Source: Mucor racemosus (lineage: Eukaryota; Mucoromycota; Mucoromycetes; Mucorales; Mucoraceae). From it: a DNA stretch of 64,000 bases. Under the pieces are notes generated by a model that worked only from the letters and a program-made list of their open reading frames with translations, did no database searches and was not told the origin of the DNA. Positions 11,716-23,377 of the stretch are shown here, in pieces (within the stretch, counting starts at the first letter, position 1; each line of letters opens with the position of its first letter). The translations under genes and the position numbers were made by a program. Where the stretch lies: assembly GCA_027405735.1 (NCBI GenBank), contig JAPEHQ010000003.1:3286001-3350000 (forward strand), written 5' to 3'.

Positions 11716-12548
11716 ATGGCAAGTTACGCTATTGAAGGGGCCAGCAGACCAGATGTTGATATTGACGCACTTCCATGTAACCTTACTTTTATCAAGATAA
11801 ATAAATATATTTCTAACCTATTAATGATTTTAGATGTGGACCGTGAAATTGATGATGCTGGTAAGAAGAGAAAGAGCAATTTTCGTAAAGTATAACATGA
11901 ATAATTGATATATTATGTTTATTAGAGATGAAAACTACCGTTGAAAGATTGATTGAACAAGAAATGCGTCGTATGAAAAGAAAGGAGCGCTCAGATTTAC
12001 CCTTAAATATCGATTTATTTGAAAAAGACGATATATTAAAGCAAGAAATTGAACGTATTAAAAAGAAAGAACAACTCAATGGTTTAGACACCAAAAGATA
12101 TGAGCTTCAAGGTCCAGAAGATGAAAATGATGTAGAGGGTTGGAAAGCAGCAGTGAATAATACAAAATCTCAACTTGAATCACAGGCTGGAAGGTAATGT
12201 TCTTACTGATATAATGATAGGGATAACGAATTAATAAAGTAATATAGTATGTTTAATTTGGAATTACTTCAAAAATATGGTGCTAACGCATGGAGAGTAC
12301 ATAACTATCAAATGGAAAACGACCTTGCAGATATTAAAAAGAACACAGAATACCTTCGCAACCAAATTCTCGAAATCAATAAAGAACGTAAAAATGATCA
12401 AACTCAAGCAGCAGCTTCACTTGCATCACTAGAAAACAAATGGTCAGACTTGATTACTCAAAATTTGCAAGTTGATATTGCTTGTTCAGCTCTTGAAAAT
12501 GAAGTAGAGGAATTAAGAAGATATAAACAATCTTTGCAACAAAATTAA
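11716..12548 (+). CDS. BCAS2/SPF27/Cwf7-family pre-mRNA splicing factor
   Basis: Four exons: 11716-11776, 11834-11860, 11926-12193 and 12248-12548 (657 nt, 218 aa). The family is a core subunit of the Prp19/NineTeen complex that activates the spliceosome in the nucleus. Matching blocks are DALPYVD near the N-terminus (created by splicing exon 1 to exon 2), KRYELQGP, the WKAAVNNTKSQLESQ block, NLELLQKYGANAW, and a C-terminal coiled coil over the last ~90 residues containing RKNDQTQ and ENKW. Introns are 57, 65 and 54 nt, all GT..AG. Length is close to the usual ~220 aa. The start is the ATG giving MASYAIEG; a longer in-frame start at 11617 adds unrelated residues. The gene is complete. Confidence 0.88.
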
Positions 12549-12856
12549 ATAAAAAACGAATTGTAAATATATACACAGTACGATATTTTAATCTTTTTCT
12601 TTTTTTTTGAGAGGATAGATCATGATAGTATTGGAAAAAAAAAACTTTGATGTTATACTTAACACGCCAAGGAGCATTTCGCATGTATGAAATGTTTCTT
12701 TTACGATCCATGAAACATTTAAAAAAAACCTTCAAATGATAGATTATATTTATTAATTTTGTTTAGTACAAGTATGAGGTAATTAGAGAAGGGGGATGGG
12801 ATATATGCGAATCTATATATATGAATATTTATAATAGCGAACTGGAAGAAAAAGGA
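12549..12856. other. Convergent intergenic region
   Basis: 308 bases between the stops of the BCAS2-like gene (+) and the SLC49-like gene (-). AT-rich with A and T runs. It presumably holds both 3' UTRs. No further gene is seen. Confidence 0.5.
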
Positions 12857-14548
12857 TTAGGCAAACTTTTCTGTAGCAGTTACAGAAGATATTTCATGGA
12901 TATCTTGACATGATTGTTCCTCCTGTTCTTCTTCGATGGCATTTCTGTCTCGATGGATACGTTTCAAATCAGATCGAAGGAATAAGGAAGGAACGGCACC
13001 ACAACAAGCCAAAACAATGGCATATATAAGCGCATGTTTCATATTATTGGGAGGAGAAGCATCTGGGCCAGCGCGCAAAGCATCCATGATAAATGTAGTG
13101 ACAAAAGAACTAACTTGAGATACAAGCCAAAGCACAGAAGCACTGACAGATTCAGAAACAGGAAAAGTACATTCTGCTGCTAATTCCAATGAAACGGGGA
13201 TGATTAGGAATACAAAGAAACCATTCAAGAAACAAGACACCATGACAAAAGAATAAGAATTTGCCAAATCTAAATCAAACATATTAGGCATTATGTGATA
13301 TATCTGCATAATTTAAATTAAGACATACCTTGAACATACAAGATAACTGTAGTTACAACTGTCATTGAACAGGCGACCTTTAATACAAGTGCATGTCTAC
13401 CTGTCCAATCAGTTATTCTACCAGCGATGATTGCGCCTCCTACACCGCTAATAATTCTAACAAAACTAAACAATCCCACTTGGACATTATTATAGCCTTG
13501 AGGAGTAAATATAAGACTTGTTATAGATACAATTGAAGCAAACATGGCAAAATTAATGCTGAATACAAAGATCAATAATAGATAATTTCTACTCTTGAGC
13601 ATAATTTTGAGACTTTGTCTAAATGTAGTACGAATGACTTTGGAACTTTCAGTTGGGGGTACTTTAGGACCTGAAGGTAAAAACAAAAACGGGATACCAA
13701 ATACTGTGGAAATGCAAGAAGTGATCAAAAGCTAAAAAAAAAAAAAATCAAGGTTAGTAATCCTATATCCATATGCTTTTTTTTTAAAAAAGAAACTTTA
13801 CTGCTCGAGGCAAATCGTCAGGAGATGTTACTAATTTAGGCATTGATAATGTAGCAACAATCATACCGAGAGGCAAAGCTAATTTTTTCGAAAAAAAATG
13901 GTTAATACATATGACTCATTGTAAATGTTGATTATGTGGTTAACCTTGTAATGTATTTGCAGTAACTCTATGATGAGTAGCAAACCAAACAGCAGCAAAA
14001 TGAGTGCCAATGTTCATAATAAAAGGTTCCGCAATAGATGCGATACACTATTAAAAAAAAAAACGCCAATAAATTATTTGATCCACCATAGAAAATGTTG
14101 GATGTTTTCTGATTTCTACATACCTGTCCAAACATGATGACAGGATATCTTTGGTTGACAGGTGCAAATGTACCGAAATATCTGATCCAAGAGCCCAAAA
14201 TGTTTGTAGCAGCAGCCAATAAAAACTAAATCATGGATAATAAAGTGAATAAAACCATGAAATAAACATATATTTCATACTTACGCATGTTTTCATGCCG
14301 TATTTTTCAAACACCCAACCTGTACTAACACAAATAGCAATATAAATCAAAGTAGCACAATTCGAAAGCCAAGTAATGGCAGATATATTCACATTTAAAT
14401 ATTCAGCAGAAATAGATGCGACAGGACTAAAAGTCAACCATCTTAAATTGATCGACATGTTTAATAAAACCACACAAGCCAATTCGATCCAAGCCAGCCA
14501 AGATGTTTGATTACTAACAATCTTGTTGACATGCTCCTTTTGATCCAT
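12857..14548 (-). CDS. Major facilitator transporter, SLC49 (FLVCR/DIRC2)-like
   Basis: Six exons on the minus strand: 14548-14285, 14225-14124, 14047-13945, 13878-13802, 13731-13329 and 13269-12857 (1362 nt, 453 aa). It is a 12-TM-type MFS protein. Family-like blocks are WLTFSPVASISAEYL and ITWLSNCATLIYI in the first two helices, the GSWIRYFG block, the GQCIASIAEPFI stretch and ELAAECTFPVSE near helix 11. Animal SLC49 members transport haem, choline or other small molecules; the fungal substrate is unknown. An earlier acceptor at about 13305 would give an immediate stop, so the acceptor at 13270 is chosen. A charged cytoplasmic C-terminus (EEEQEEQ) follows the last helix. The gene is complete. 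Confidence 0.82.
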
Positions 14549-14761
14549 GTTTATATAACGTTACTAGGGTAAAAAGGAAAGAAGGAAAGGGAACCACCTA
14601 TCTTATCATTTTATATGTGTGCAAAATCTTTTTCATCTGATAAAATAATTGGAAAACCGAACATGGTATCACCAATCAAACAATCTAAGGTTTGGTTTAA
14701 ATCTGTTACAAATTTTATTTACTTGGGGTTATACAGTGAATGCGATGGGGTAATTATGAAT

Positions 14762-15835
14762 TTATATCATATCTTGATGATCACTGCCACTGATCGGATT
14801 AGATGATTTATATTCTTTGATTTCTTCTCGAGTGATTTGTTCCGGTAAATCATGATCCCGTCGCCATTGCAGAAATTCATCGTAATTCTTGATGCCATGC
14901 TCTCTAGCAGCATTTCGGTAAATCTGAAGCTCTGCGCCTAGTCTACGCTTATGATTAGAAAACCAGTAAGTAACATTACGAGAGCGTAAGCCAGTGTCAT
15001 CAATCACAATATCGCGCTGCTCCTTGGTTAATTTGTATTGCTTGCTGTAACAATTGAAAAAAACTTTCTTCAAGTATGCTGTTGTTTTGGCATCATATGA
15101 GGTAGTTGTACGCTTATTCTTTGCGAGTGATTTCTTTGATTGTCTTTTAATTGGTGCATTCGATCTAAAAACAACTTTTCTAGGGCTTGATTTTGTTTGT
15201 TTAGTAAAAGAAGATGGCTCATTGCTTTCTTCTTGACTTGAAAGATCGGAAAATGAACGCTTGTCTGGTTTACTAGGGTTTTCTATTGATTCATTGTCTT
15301 GTGGGGAAGGCATATTTTCGAATTCTGAATTATTATCGATAGAATCATTTACGCTATCATCATCATCATTATTACTATTGTCTGGGCAATTTGAGTAAGA
15401 TGATGAGCAAGACATTTCTTGTGCAACATGTTGTGCCATGTTGTCCGATTTTTGATTTACCACATCTACAACAGGAAATCCAGTAATAGTGGTAGTAGTA
15501 ATAGTTTTGGTTACAACAGTTATTGTGCCAGTACCTGAAATTGGCTTAACTTTGGACTTTGAGCTGCTAGATTCCGATACTTTTCGAAGATTCGAATCGA
15601 CATTTTCTGGTTGCACGCATGAAATGGATCGGTTTGCAGCCACTAAATATTGATGATACATGGCAGAATGAAGATCTATGTGTTTTTTGATAAAAGACAA
15701 TGCTTTTTCTTGCTCAATAAAAGTCAATTGATTGATAGCAGGCTCAGGAGTATCTTGGAGAGTTTCTTCCTCTATCATAGAATCAATTGGAGGCAAATCC
15801 TGCCAATCTTTATTAAATTCTTGATGTTCAGTCAT
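14762..15835 (-). CDS. Homeobox transcription factor
   Basis: Single-exon 357-aa protein. Residues ~240-303 form a homeodomain whose recognition helix reads RSRNVTYWFSNHKRR. The invariant W, F and N are present, with S at position 50 and K at position 53, where most homeodomains have R. Spacing between helices 1 and 2 looks a few residues longer than the 60-residue standard, possibly TALE-like. A basic stretch (residues ~218-243) precedes it, and an acidic, S/N-rich low-complexity region occupies the middle. Expected to act as a nuclear DNA-binding regulator; targets unknown. It sits 213 bases upstream of the SLC49-like start, on the same strand. Confidence 0.87.
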   Translation of the reverse strand: MTEHQEFNKDWQDLPPIDSMIEEETLQDTPEPAINQLTFIEQEKALSFIKKHIDLHSAMYHQYLVAANRSISCVQPENVDSNLRKVSESSSSKSKVKPISGTGTITVVTKTITTTTITGFPVVDVVNQKSDNMAQHVAQEMSCSSSYSNCPDNSNNDDDDSVNDSIDNNSEFENMPSPQDNESIENPSKPDKRSFSDLSSQEESNEPSSFTKQTKSSPRKVVFRSNAPIKRQSKKSLAKNKRTTTSYDAKTTAYLKKVFFNCYSKQYKLTKEQRDIVIDDTGLRSRNVTYWFSNHKRRLGAELQIYRNAAREHGIKNYDEFLQWRRDHDLPEQITREEIKEYKSSNPISGSDHQDMI

Positions 15836-16219
15836 CTTAAATATATAAAAAAAGAAATAAAAAAAAAATCAAGAAAGTAATATTTGATGAAAAACATAGC
15901 TTATATACCATATAAACAACGACGAATGTTGTCAATGCTATTAATTTACACACACAATGATCAATTGAAATGTACATTGAGAATAAAAATAATAATAATA
16001 AAAAAAAGGTACCAGAACGTTTCTATTCGTTGTTACAATATCACGTCTTTATTATTAGCATGATCGAAGGGCACAAAACTACCAAGTATAACATGATCTA
16101 ACAGAAAATGCCGCATTGTTTCAATTTCTGATACAATGATACATTGAATGATATGGTATTTTTTCATGCGCCCAAAAAAATGGCCTGACAACTTTTTTTT
16201 TTTCTTTTTTTTTGTATAA
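15836..16219. other. Intergenic region between homeobox and GDSL genes
   Basis: 384 AT-rich bases. The part next to 15835 should hold the homeobox promoter and the part next to 16220 the GDSL 3' UTR, since both genes are on the minus strand. A and T runs occur near 15970-16010 and 16190-16215. No gene or RNA is seen. Confidence 0.45.
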
Positions 16220-17542
16220 TTATACAGTTTCAGAATCCATATTTCTCAATGGCATGAATCTACCTCTATCAGTAGTATTACTCTTCAATAGTCCAGATAA
16301 TGCAGCCAAATGATTTCTTGTTCTTCTTTTAGTCTTGATAAATAACAAAAACGCAATTGAAACGATAATTGTAGCAGATATACCGAAATAAATGAAATGA
16401 TTTGTGGTTGAAGGAGTTGTTGTATTTGATTTTTGTGGTCGATCGTCATCTAATATATCATCTTTATGTTGTTGTTCTTGCTTGTTTTGTTCTTGTTGTT
16501 TTTCATCATTTAATTTCTTTATGATTTTATCAATTTCTCCCGTATTCCTCTTTGGTTTATAAATAGGTGATTTGAAAGGTGAATGAGGTTCTTGAAGGAG
16601 TTGATTTACGTCTACTGTATCACTCAAGTAAGTTTCAGGAGCTAATGAACCTGCCATTAAAATACTATTGGCAATCAGTCGATGAACACCTCCTGTCAAA
16701 TGGGTCTTGTCCCACCAAACATAAGAATCAATTTCATCTGTACATTGGCCTTGACAAGCATCCCAATATGATTCTTTGGCATTTATGATTTCAAACATTG
16801 CTGGATGATCCACTATATCGTCAAGCATTTTATGAATATCTACCAAGTCCAATTCTAATGATTGCAAATGCTTATTCATCTTTTCCACTTCTTTTGTAAG
16901 TTGATCATTTAATTTATTAGCAGCGGTCTCCCTACTAGATGCTAATTCTGTATTGGCGTAAAATGGCATACGTTCTAAGGGTGGTACTCCAAATACAATG
17001 AATTTGTTGGATGAAAATATTCTACGGATATTTCTCTATCAGAAAACTATTAGTATGATTTTATGCAATGCATCAATACAATCAATATTTACAATGTTGC
17101 TTCCTATACATTCAACTACTTTTTGATAACCTTGCTCAATGTCTCCCATATTATCATTGCTATTATTTTCAAATATTTTGTATACATCATTGACTCCAAC
17201 CCAAAAAATAACGGCAGTTTCCTCCATGTTTAAATCTTTTAAATTTTTTTGATTATAAAACATTTCGACTTGATCAGTGATACTTGGAATAAATTCCTCT
17301 TTTTGTTGTTTTTGATTTGAATACATGTCATTGTTGCAAACAGCTCCACTGAAAGCAAAACTATACAAAGATGCATTCCATCCAACAGCTAAATGTTCGC
17401 TCCAAACAGGTCCATTTGTTAATCGTTGATTATTTCCAACATCCGAATAAGAATCACCAAAAACAATGATATTATTAATGGTTTCTTCTTTTGCCAATGT
17501 TATTGATAAAATGGATAATATCAATATAATTTTTTTAAGCAT
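16220..17542 (-). CDS. GDSL/SGNH-family esterase-lipase with C-terminal membrane anchor
   Basis: Two exons, 17542-17093 and 17035-16220 (421 aa), with a 57-nt intron. A signal peptide (residues 1-17) is followed by the block I motif GDSYSD with nucleophile Ser31. Next come FAFSGAVCNN (the block II Gly), WVGVNDVY (block III Asn) and the DKTH pair with Asp259 and His262, completing the SGNH catalytic set. Unlike a simple secreted lipase, it continues with a ~100-residue charged Q/K-rich linker, one membrane helix (about 363-383) and a basic tail KTKRR. The catalytic domain is therefore predicted to face the cell surface or the lumen of the secretory pathway. Substrate unknown; fungal relatives are annotated as carbohydrate esterase 16 or lipase-like. 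Confidence 0.85.
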
Positions 17543-18060
17543 TCTATTAGTCTATGGTATTGTGTTGGGTTGTATTTGTATTGTATAATGTAAAAAGGAG
17601 TGAAGTAATTAAAAAGATTAATTTCTAAAGGCATATCTATTGAAAACAAAACATCTACGCGAAACCCTGCTTATAAATCGTAGATTAAAAAAAACAAAGC
17701 TTGTACAATGTTTGGATTATCTGAAAAATGTAGTAATAAGCTGTTTATTGTATAATAAAAAATATCACATTGATTTAAACATGATAAAAAATCATTTCTA
17801 CTCAAGTTTTTGTCTTTATCGTGATTTATTGTTTTAAAAAAATCCTTTAAAGAATAATAAAATTTACCACCTCAGACCTTTTGCGTGTGAAATAGTATAT
17901 CCAATCAATTGTAATTAGGATCAAACATTCAATTCAGGCATTGAAGTTTATGATTGGATTTAGACAATTTATTTATAATTAATACATTGTAACCGATTTG
18001 CCGGGTGACCCTTTTTATCTCTCTTTTTTTCTTTCTTTCTTGTATTTTTACTTGGTCAAC
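17543..18060. promoter_or_regulatory. Divergent promoter region, GDSL esterase / MFSD1-like transporter
   Basis: 518 bases between two divergent start codons. The 60 bases before 18061 are a pyrimidine-rich stretch (CTCTTTTTTTCTTTC), common just upstream of fungal start codons. No conserved operator was recognised. ORFs here (for example 17640-17837) have no family resemblance. Regulatory role is inferred from position. Confidence 0.5.
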
Positions 18061-19899
18061 ATGGAGCAAGGGAAAGTTATAGATAAAGAGAGTCGAATAT
18101 CAAGTCAAATTGGGTCAACAGAAGTAATAGAATGCGAATTATTTGATAATGATCAACTGCATGCTCCGAAATTGGAAACCAAAGAAAATACGTTGTCATG
18201 GAAATATAAAACTGTCATTTTATTTACAATGTTGACTATGCCAGGTATATAATGAAATTTCGTGGAGATGCTTATGAAAAAAACTGTATTTTTAACATGT
18301 GTTTTTAGTTGGTTGTCATTATATGGAGGCAACGTTAAGTACACTGAAAACGACGTTAAAGACTGTTGGTATTTTTATTTGATAGTAGCATTTGAAACTA
18401 ATCACAACAGTTCGATGTAGACAATGTATATCAATAACACACAATTCAGTATTTTAATGTCCTCTGTTACACTTGTCAATACAGTATTACCCTTTTTTGC
18501 TGGTGCATTTGCAGATGATCTCTCTTCATCCGTAGGTACCATCAGAGGTACATTAGCTATCAATGTAATTATTTTTATTGGTAGTTTAATGGTAACAATG
18601 GGAGCATTTGCAAATAATTATTCTATCATGTTGGCTGGTCAGGTGATATATGGTCTTGGTGATGGTATCATTGTTACTTTTCAGGAGGCTGTTCTATCAC
18701 GATGGTTTCGTAATAAACAATTAGCAATAGTTGTTGGTTCCATGTTATCAATAGCAAGATTAACTAAATTTGTTGCCAAGCTAATTTGCTATCCTCTGGT
18801 TAATTTGGCAGGTACATTTACACGGCCGATTACAGTTGCACTGGCGCTTTGCGGTCTTTCTGTATTGGCAAATTTGATTTATTGGGTTGCGATGGTAAAA
18901 GGTGGTCTTGCTACACTCTCTGGTAGAGAAATTAATCGATCTGGATCCATTACTACTGTTGAATATGCTGCCGATGGTAAAAAAGTCGAGCCAGAGCGAT
19001 TTAAATTTAAATACAGTCTTTTATTGTATTTGCAAGGTATATTTTGGATGGTTCCATGGTTGCAGATTACAATGTCAAGTGTTCTCAGTAGTTTTGATGA
19101 TATTGCAACTGAATATACACAATTTAGATATTCAACAACTAGCGTTACAGCAGGGTACCAAAGTAGTTTAACTCAAGTTGTACCAATTGTAGCTGCACCT
19201 TTATTAGGCATTTATGTACATAAATATGGCAAGCATTTGTATATTTTAGGTGCAGGTACAGTTATTCTTATTATTAGTATCATATTATTAGTTTATACCT
19301 GGGCCCCACCTACAGCTGGAATGATATTGATATCATTTGCTCTTTCTTTTGGTCCAGTTGCATTATTAACAACTACATCTTTATTACTACCATCTGAATT
19401 AGTGGGTGTAGGTGTAGGACTTCACAAGTGTGCGAATAATATTGGTACTACAATTATATCCGTTATTGTTGGTTATGTACAAGATTTAACATTTCATGAT
19501 GGAGACACTTCTGATGATCAGGTGGATCTGCAACACGAATATGACTATGTTATGATACTTTACTTGGTTGTAAGCTGTATTTCTTTGCTTTTAGCTTTCC
19601 TATTTTGGTTTTGGGATAGACAATACTTGGGCAGTTGGTTACAAATCAATCGTAAAGAAAGAGAAAAGAGAATAGAACAAGCAAAATCTGTATCAGCACA
19701 CCAATATATTTATAAAAATCAGCCAGAAGGGTATGACAGGCAACAAACAGCATTGAAACTAATAGGAAGCCAGTTGAAAACCAAGAGATCTTTTATACAT
19801 GTTGGCTTGTTTTTACTTTGGTTATTAATAGCTTGGGTAATTTTCTTTGCTTTTGCATTAATGCCTCTATACCAGCGATATTCTCTTCAATCATTATAA
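18061..19899 (+). CDS. Major facilitator transporter, MFSD1-like
   Basis: Three exons: 18061-18244, 18309-18364 and 18421-19899 (1719 nt, 572 aa). The N-terminus (~55 aa) is hydrophilic, then about 12 membrane helices follow. MFSD1-type blocks include NTQFSILMSSVTLVNTVLPF, AGQVIYGLGDGI, QEAVLSRWFRNKQLAIV and KCANNIGTTI. An extra hydrophobic helix lies near the C-terminus (about 543-565). MFSD1 of animals is a lysosomal dipeptide exporter, so a vacuolar role is plausible, but this is inferred. Exon 2 is only 56 nt and its donor reads GTTGGT, not the usual GTAAGT; the frame leaves no better choice. The start is the ATG after the pyrimidine tract; an in-frame TTG at 17998 is not used. Confidence 0.82.
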
Positions 19900-20114
19900 A
19901 TAAAAAGGGGTACATATGTATAATATAGATCGTTTTTTTCTTTATATGACGAAATTTGTGTTCGATTCTACATGATGTGTGTGCATGTTTTTCTGCGGAG
20001 ACCTAACCATTAAACTTTTGATCAAATGTAGTATAAAACTAACCCCCCAAAATCCTGCTTTATCTTGCTCTTTTGTCCCACAATTTTTTTATTTTTTTTT
20101 CTATATTAATAATC

Positions 20115-22397
20115 ATGTCTTCACCTTTACCAGTGAATGCAAAACAAGGTTATAGAGAAGGTGGTTCATATATCAACGATTCTTCCGTTTTATCAACTTC
20201 TATCGATAGAGTAAATTCTACTGCTCGTTTAGGCTCTTCTCCAATACCTTCTAATGTTTACGGCTCCTCTCCTAAAAGTTTTCGTTCTCATCAAACTTAT
20301 GGCTCTACTGATCTAGATAATGTATTAACAAATAATAGTGGCAGTTTATTTAGACCTCTTTCAACAGCTACATTTAATCCTGAAGATGGCACTGTAAGCG
20401 TTGACCTTCCCGAGGATCAAGTTGCTAAAGTAGTAAAAAGACATTTAGTGGATACGTCTCCTTCCCCTTCTTTATTAAGTGGTTCTATTCACCGTAGTAT
20501 CACAAATGAAGATGATCAAACAAGTAGCTCAAATCTTCGTAGTGTTCATAATCTTCCAGGTGGAGCCATTACGCATGATATTTACAAATGGGCAGAAGAT
20601 ATTGAAAATGAACAAATTGCTCGACGCCAAAGATCGCAATCCTTTTATGTACCCCGTAGCGAACCAGTAGACCCTTCTTTGGCTAGATTAAAGGACCCGG
20701 GAGGATTTAGACGCCATTTCGTCGTCAAGAACGCAGCTCGTCAAGGTCGAGAACCCCCTCATTGGATGACCCGTACCTTTGTAGACTTTTTGGCTTTGTA
20801 TGGTCATTTTGGTGGTGAAGATTTAAGCGATGATGAAGGTGAGGAAGATTCGGAAGAGGAAGATGGCTATTTGGAATCTGGTTTAAGACGACGCAGAAGA
20901 AGATCGGAAGACGATGGAGGCGATGATGATAACGAGGAGTCACCCCTTATTCGTAGAGCTCGAGCAAATGCTGTACAAGGCACTGCTACACCTACTAAAG
21001 CTGTGTTTTTACTATTGAAATCATTTGTTGGAACAGGTGTTATGTTCTTGCCAAAAGCGTATGTACTGATGAAAACTAAGATTGACCCATGATCATCTAA
21101 CATACATTTAACATTTATAGGTTTTATAATGGCGGTCTCTTGTTTTCAACAGGATTACTCTCTGCAATTGCTCTCATTTCATTATACACATTCTTATTGT
21201 TAGTAGAGACACGCAATAGCATACCTGTATCATTTGGAGACCTAGGAAGCATCTTGTTTGGCAAAAAGATGAGATATGCTGTGTTGACAGCCATTACATT
21301 CTCTCAGGTAAATATTATTATAAATTACTTTATACCGAGAATAAAAATGACAACTAATCACTATGGAAAATCAGGTGGGATTTGTTTGCGCTTATATGGT
21401 ATTTGTAGCTCAAAATGTGCAGGCATTAATTGAATCCCTATCTCAATGTGATCTGAGAGTGCCATTATCGTATCTTATTCTCGGCCAAATTGTCATCTTT
21501 GTACCACTTGCCCTGTTCCGTAAAATTCAAAAATTATCATCATTTGCTTTAATTGCTGATCTATTTATTCTAATTGGATTAATTTATCTTTACTACTATG
21601 ATTTCCTTACATTATCAAGCCAAGGTGTTGCCGATGTCGAATGGGTTATTAATTACAAATCTTTCCCAATGTTTATCGGAACAGCCGTGTTTACATACGA
21701 AGGCGTCGGTTTAGGTATTATTATATTTAAAAAAGGGGAAATAGTTTATTATTTATCAAGGGTTATCAGGGATTAATTGTTATTTCAAATTTATATAGTC
21801 ATTCCCATTACTGAATCCATGGCAGAACCAGAGAAATTCCCAAAAGTATTATCAGCTACAATGGTATTTATCACAGGTATCTTTTTATCCGTCGGTTTCT
21901 TTTCATACTTAGCCTTTGGAAGTGAAGTACAAACTGTCATTTTATTAAATATGCCGGGTACAGCTGTCGTAAATACCGTTCAAGGACTCTATGCATTAGC
22001 CATTTGTTTGTCTATCCCCCTTCAATTATTCCCTGCTATCCGTATTATTGAAAATGGATTATTCACCAGATCTGGAAAATTCAACAATACTGTCAAATGG
22101 CAAAAGAATGTGTTTAGATTTGTTTCTGTCTTGATTTGTGCATGTATTGCTATTGGTGGTTCAGGTGATTTGGATAAGTTTGTTTCTTTGGTCGGCTCAT
22201 TATGCTGTGTACCTCTTTGTTTCATTTTCCCTCCATTGTTTCATTTGAAGGCAATTGCTAAATCCTGGCGTCAAAAAGCAATTGATATTACCATTATTGT
22301 TTTTGGCGTTTTATCAATGACATATACTACAGGTATTACAATAGCGTTGTGGTCGCAAGGTGGAGAAGCTGCTCCCATTTCAAGATGTCCCGCTTAG
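20115..22397 (+). CDS. Vacuolar amino acid transporter, Avt3/Avt4-like (AAAP/SLC36 family)
   Basis: Four exons: 20115-21058, 21121-21307, 21375-21714 and 21799-22397 (2070 nt, 689 aa). Yeast Avt3/Avt4 export neutral and basic amino acids from the vacuole. Residues 1-~295 form a long cytoplasmic domain rich in Ser, with an acidic patch (DDEGEEDSEEEDG) and an Arg run (RRRRRR). The permease domain starts with AVFLLLKSFVGTGVMFLPKAF, split by intron 1. Later blocks are VGFVCAYMVFVAQN, the FPMFIGTAVFTYEGVGL stretch and PITESMAEP. About 11 helices are visible. The start is the ATG of MSSPLPVNAK; the hydrophobic in-frame extension upstream begins at a TTG and is ignored. The 3' end lies 115 bases before LSM5. 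Confidence 0.9.
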
Positions 22398-22512
22398 AAG
22401 CACGCACATAATGACCGCTTTTTCTTTCACAAAACATAAACCCTATTCCATCAACATTTTATCACATTAAAAAGAAAAAAATATTTACCCTTTATTACTT
22501 TTATCATAAATC

Positions 22513-22998
22513 ATGTCTACTTCACAATTATTACCTTTAGGTATATAAAACAACTGAATATTTCTTAAGAAAATCATAAACTAATATGTTCGATATAGAG
22601 CTTATTGATAAGTGTATTGGCTCCAAGATTTGGGTCATTATGAAAAACGAAAAAGAATTCACTGGAAAGCTTTGTGGTTTCGATGATTATGTCAGTAAGT
22701 ATCTGTATTCAAACGCGTTCATGTTGAAGCATAGACTAAGGGTCTTTTTTCTATAATAGATATGGTTTTGGAAGATGTAACAGAGTTGTAAGTTTGCTTC
22801 ATAGTTTGTTTGAACACGCCCTTATAGATTTTACGAATTAGTGAGAACACAAAAGACGGATACAAGACCCAGAAATTACCACAACTTTTATTAAACGGTA
22901 ATAACATTTGTACTGTAAGTTATTTATTTCGAAGGATTTGTAGTTCGCCATAACTGATTTGTTTATAGCTGATACCTGGTGGTGCTGGCCCCATTTAA
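22513..22998 (+). CDS. LSM5: U6 snRNA-associated Sm-like protein LSm5
   Basis: Five small exons, none long enough for a standalone ORF call: 22513-22540, 22599-22694, 22760-22787, 22842-22914 and 22969-22998 (255 nt, 84 aa). LSm5 is a subunit of the Lsm1-7 ring (mRNA decay) and the Lsm2-8 ring (U6 snRNA binding). The spliced protein starts MSTSQLLPLELIDKCIGSK and contains the Sm1 part FDDYVNMVLEDVTEF and the Sm2 part LLLNGNNICTLIPGG, matching LSm5 over its whole length. For exon 4 the acceptor ending GAATTAG (22841) is chosen. The earlier acceptor at 22827 gives a frame that departs from the family and stops. Intron sizes are 54-65 nt. Confidence 0.92.
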
Positions 22999-23333
22999 TT
23001 AGTTTCGAATGGACGACACACAAAACAGAAATAAAGCTATCAATCGATTTAATATTAGGAATTCAATTTAGAAAAAAAACCCCCCAGAGGAATTAGATTA
23101 ATTTGTACTTACATTTGTGTTGAATAAGTAAAGAAAATTTACCTATCAGATGGAATTTTGTATAAACGAAATGTATAAAAGCTTCCTTGGATCAGCATAC
23201 GGCTTAGCATGAAAAACAAACGATACATGTACACAGACTCATCAGTGAATACGTTATTCATTATTTTGATGCGTACAATTGATACTATCAACAGGAAATA
23301 TCAAACAAATTTATGCTCAAATTATAATGTTAA

Positions 23334-23377
<44 letters not shown>

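Noticed and set aside
13270..13309. Earlier acceptor and internal ATG (MQIYHIMPN) for the last exon of the SLC49-like gene
   Set aside because: Splicing there gives an immediate stop; the 13270 acceptor keeps the frame and family similarity.
17998..18060. N-terminal extension of the MFSD1-like protein from a TTG
   Set aside because: Begins at a non-ATG codon in a pyrimidine-rich 5' UTR-like stretch; the first ATG at 18061 fits better.
20073..20114. Hydrophobic N-terminal extension of the Avt-like protein
   Set aside because: Starts at TTG and would add a false signal-like stretch; the ATG at 20115 is preferred.
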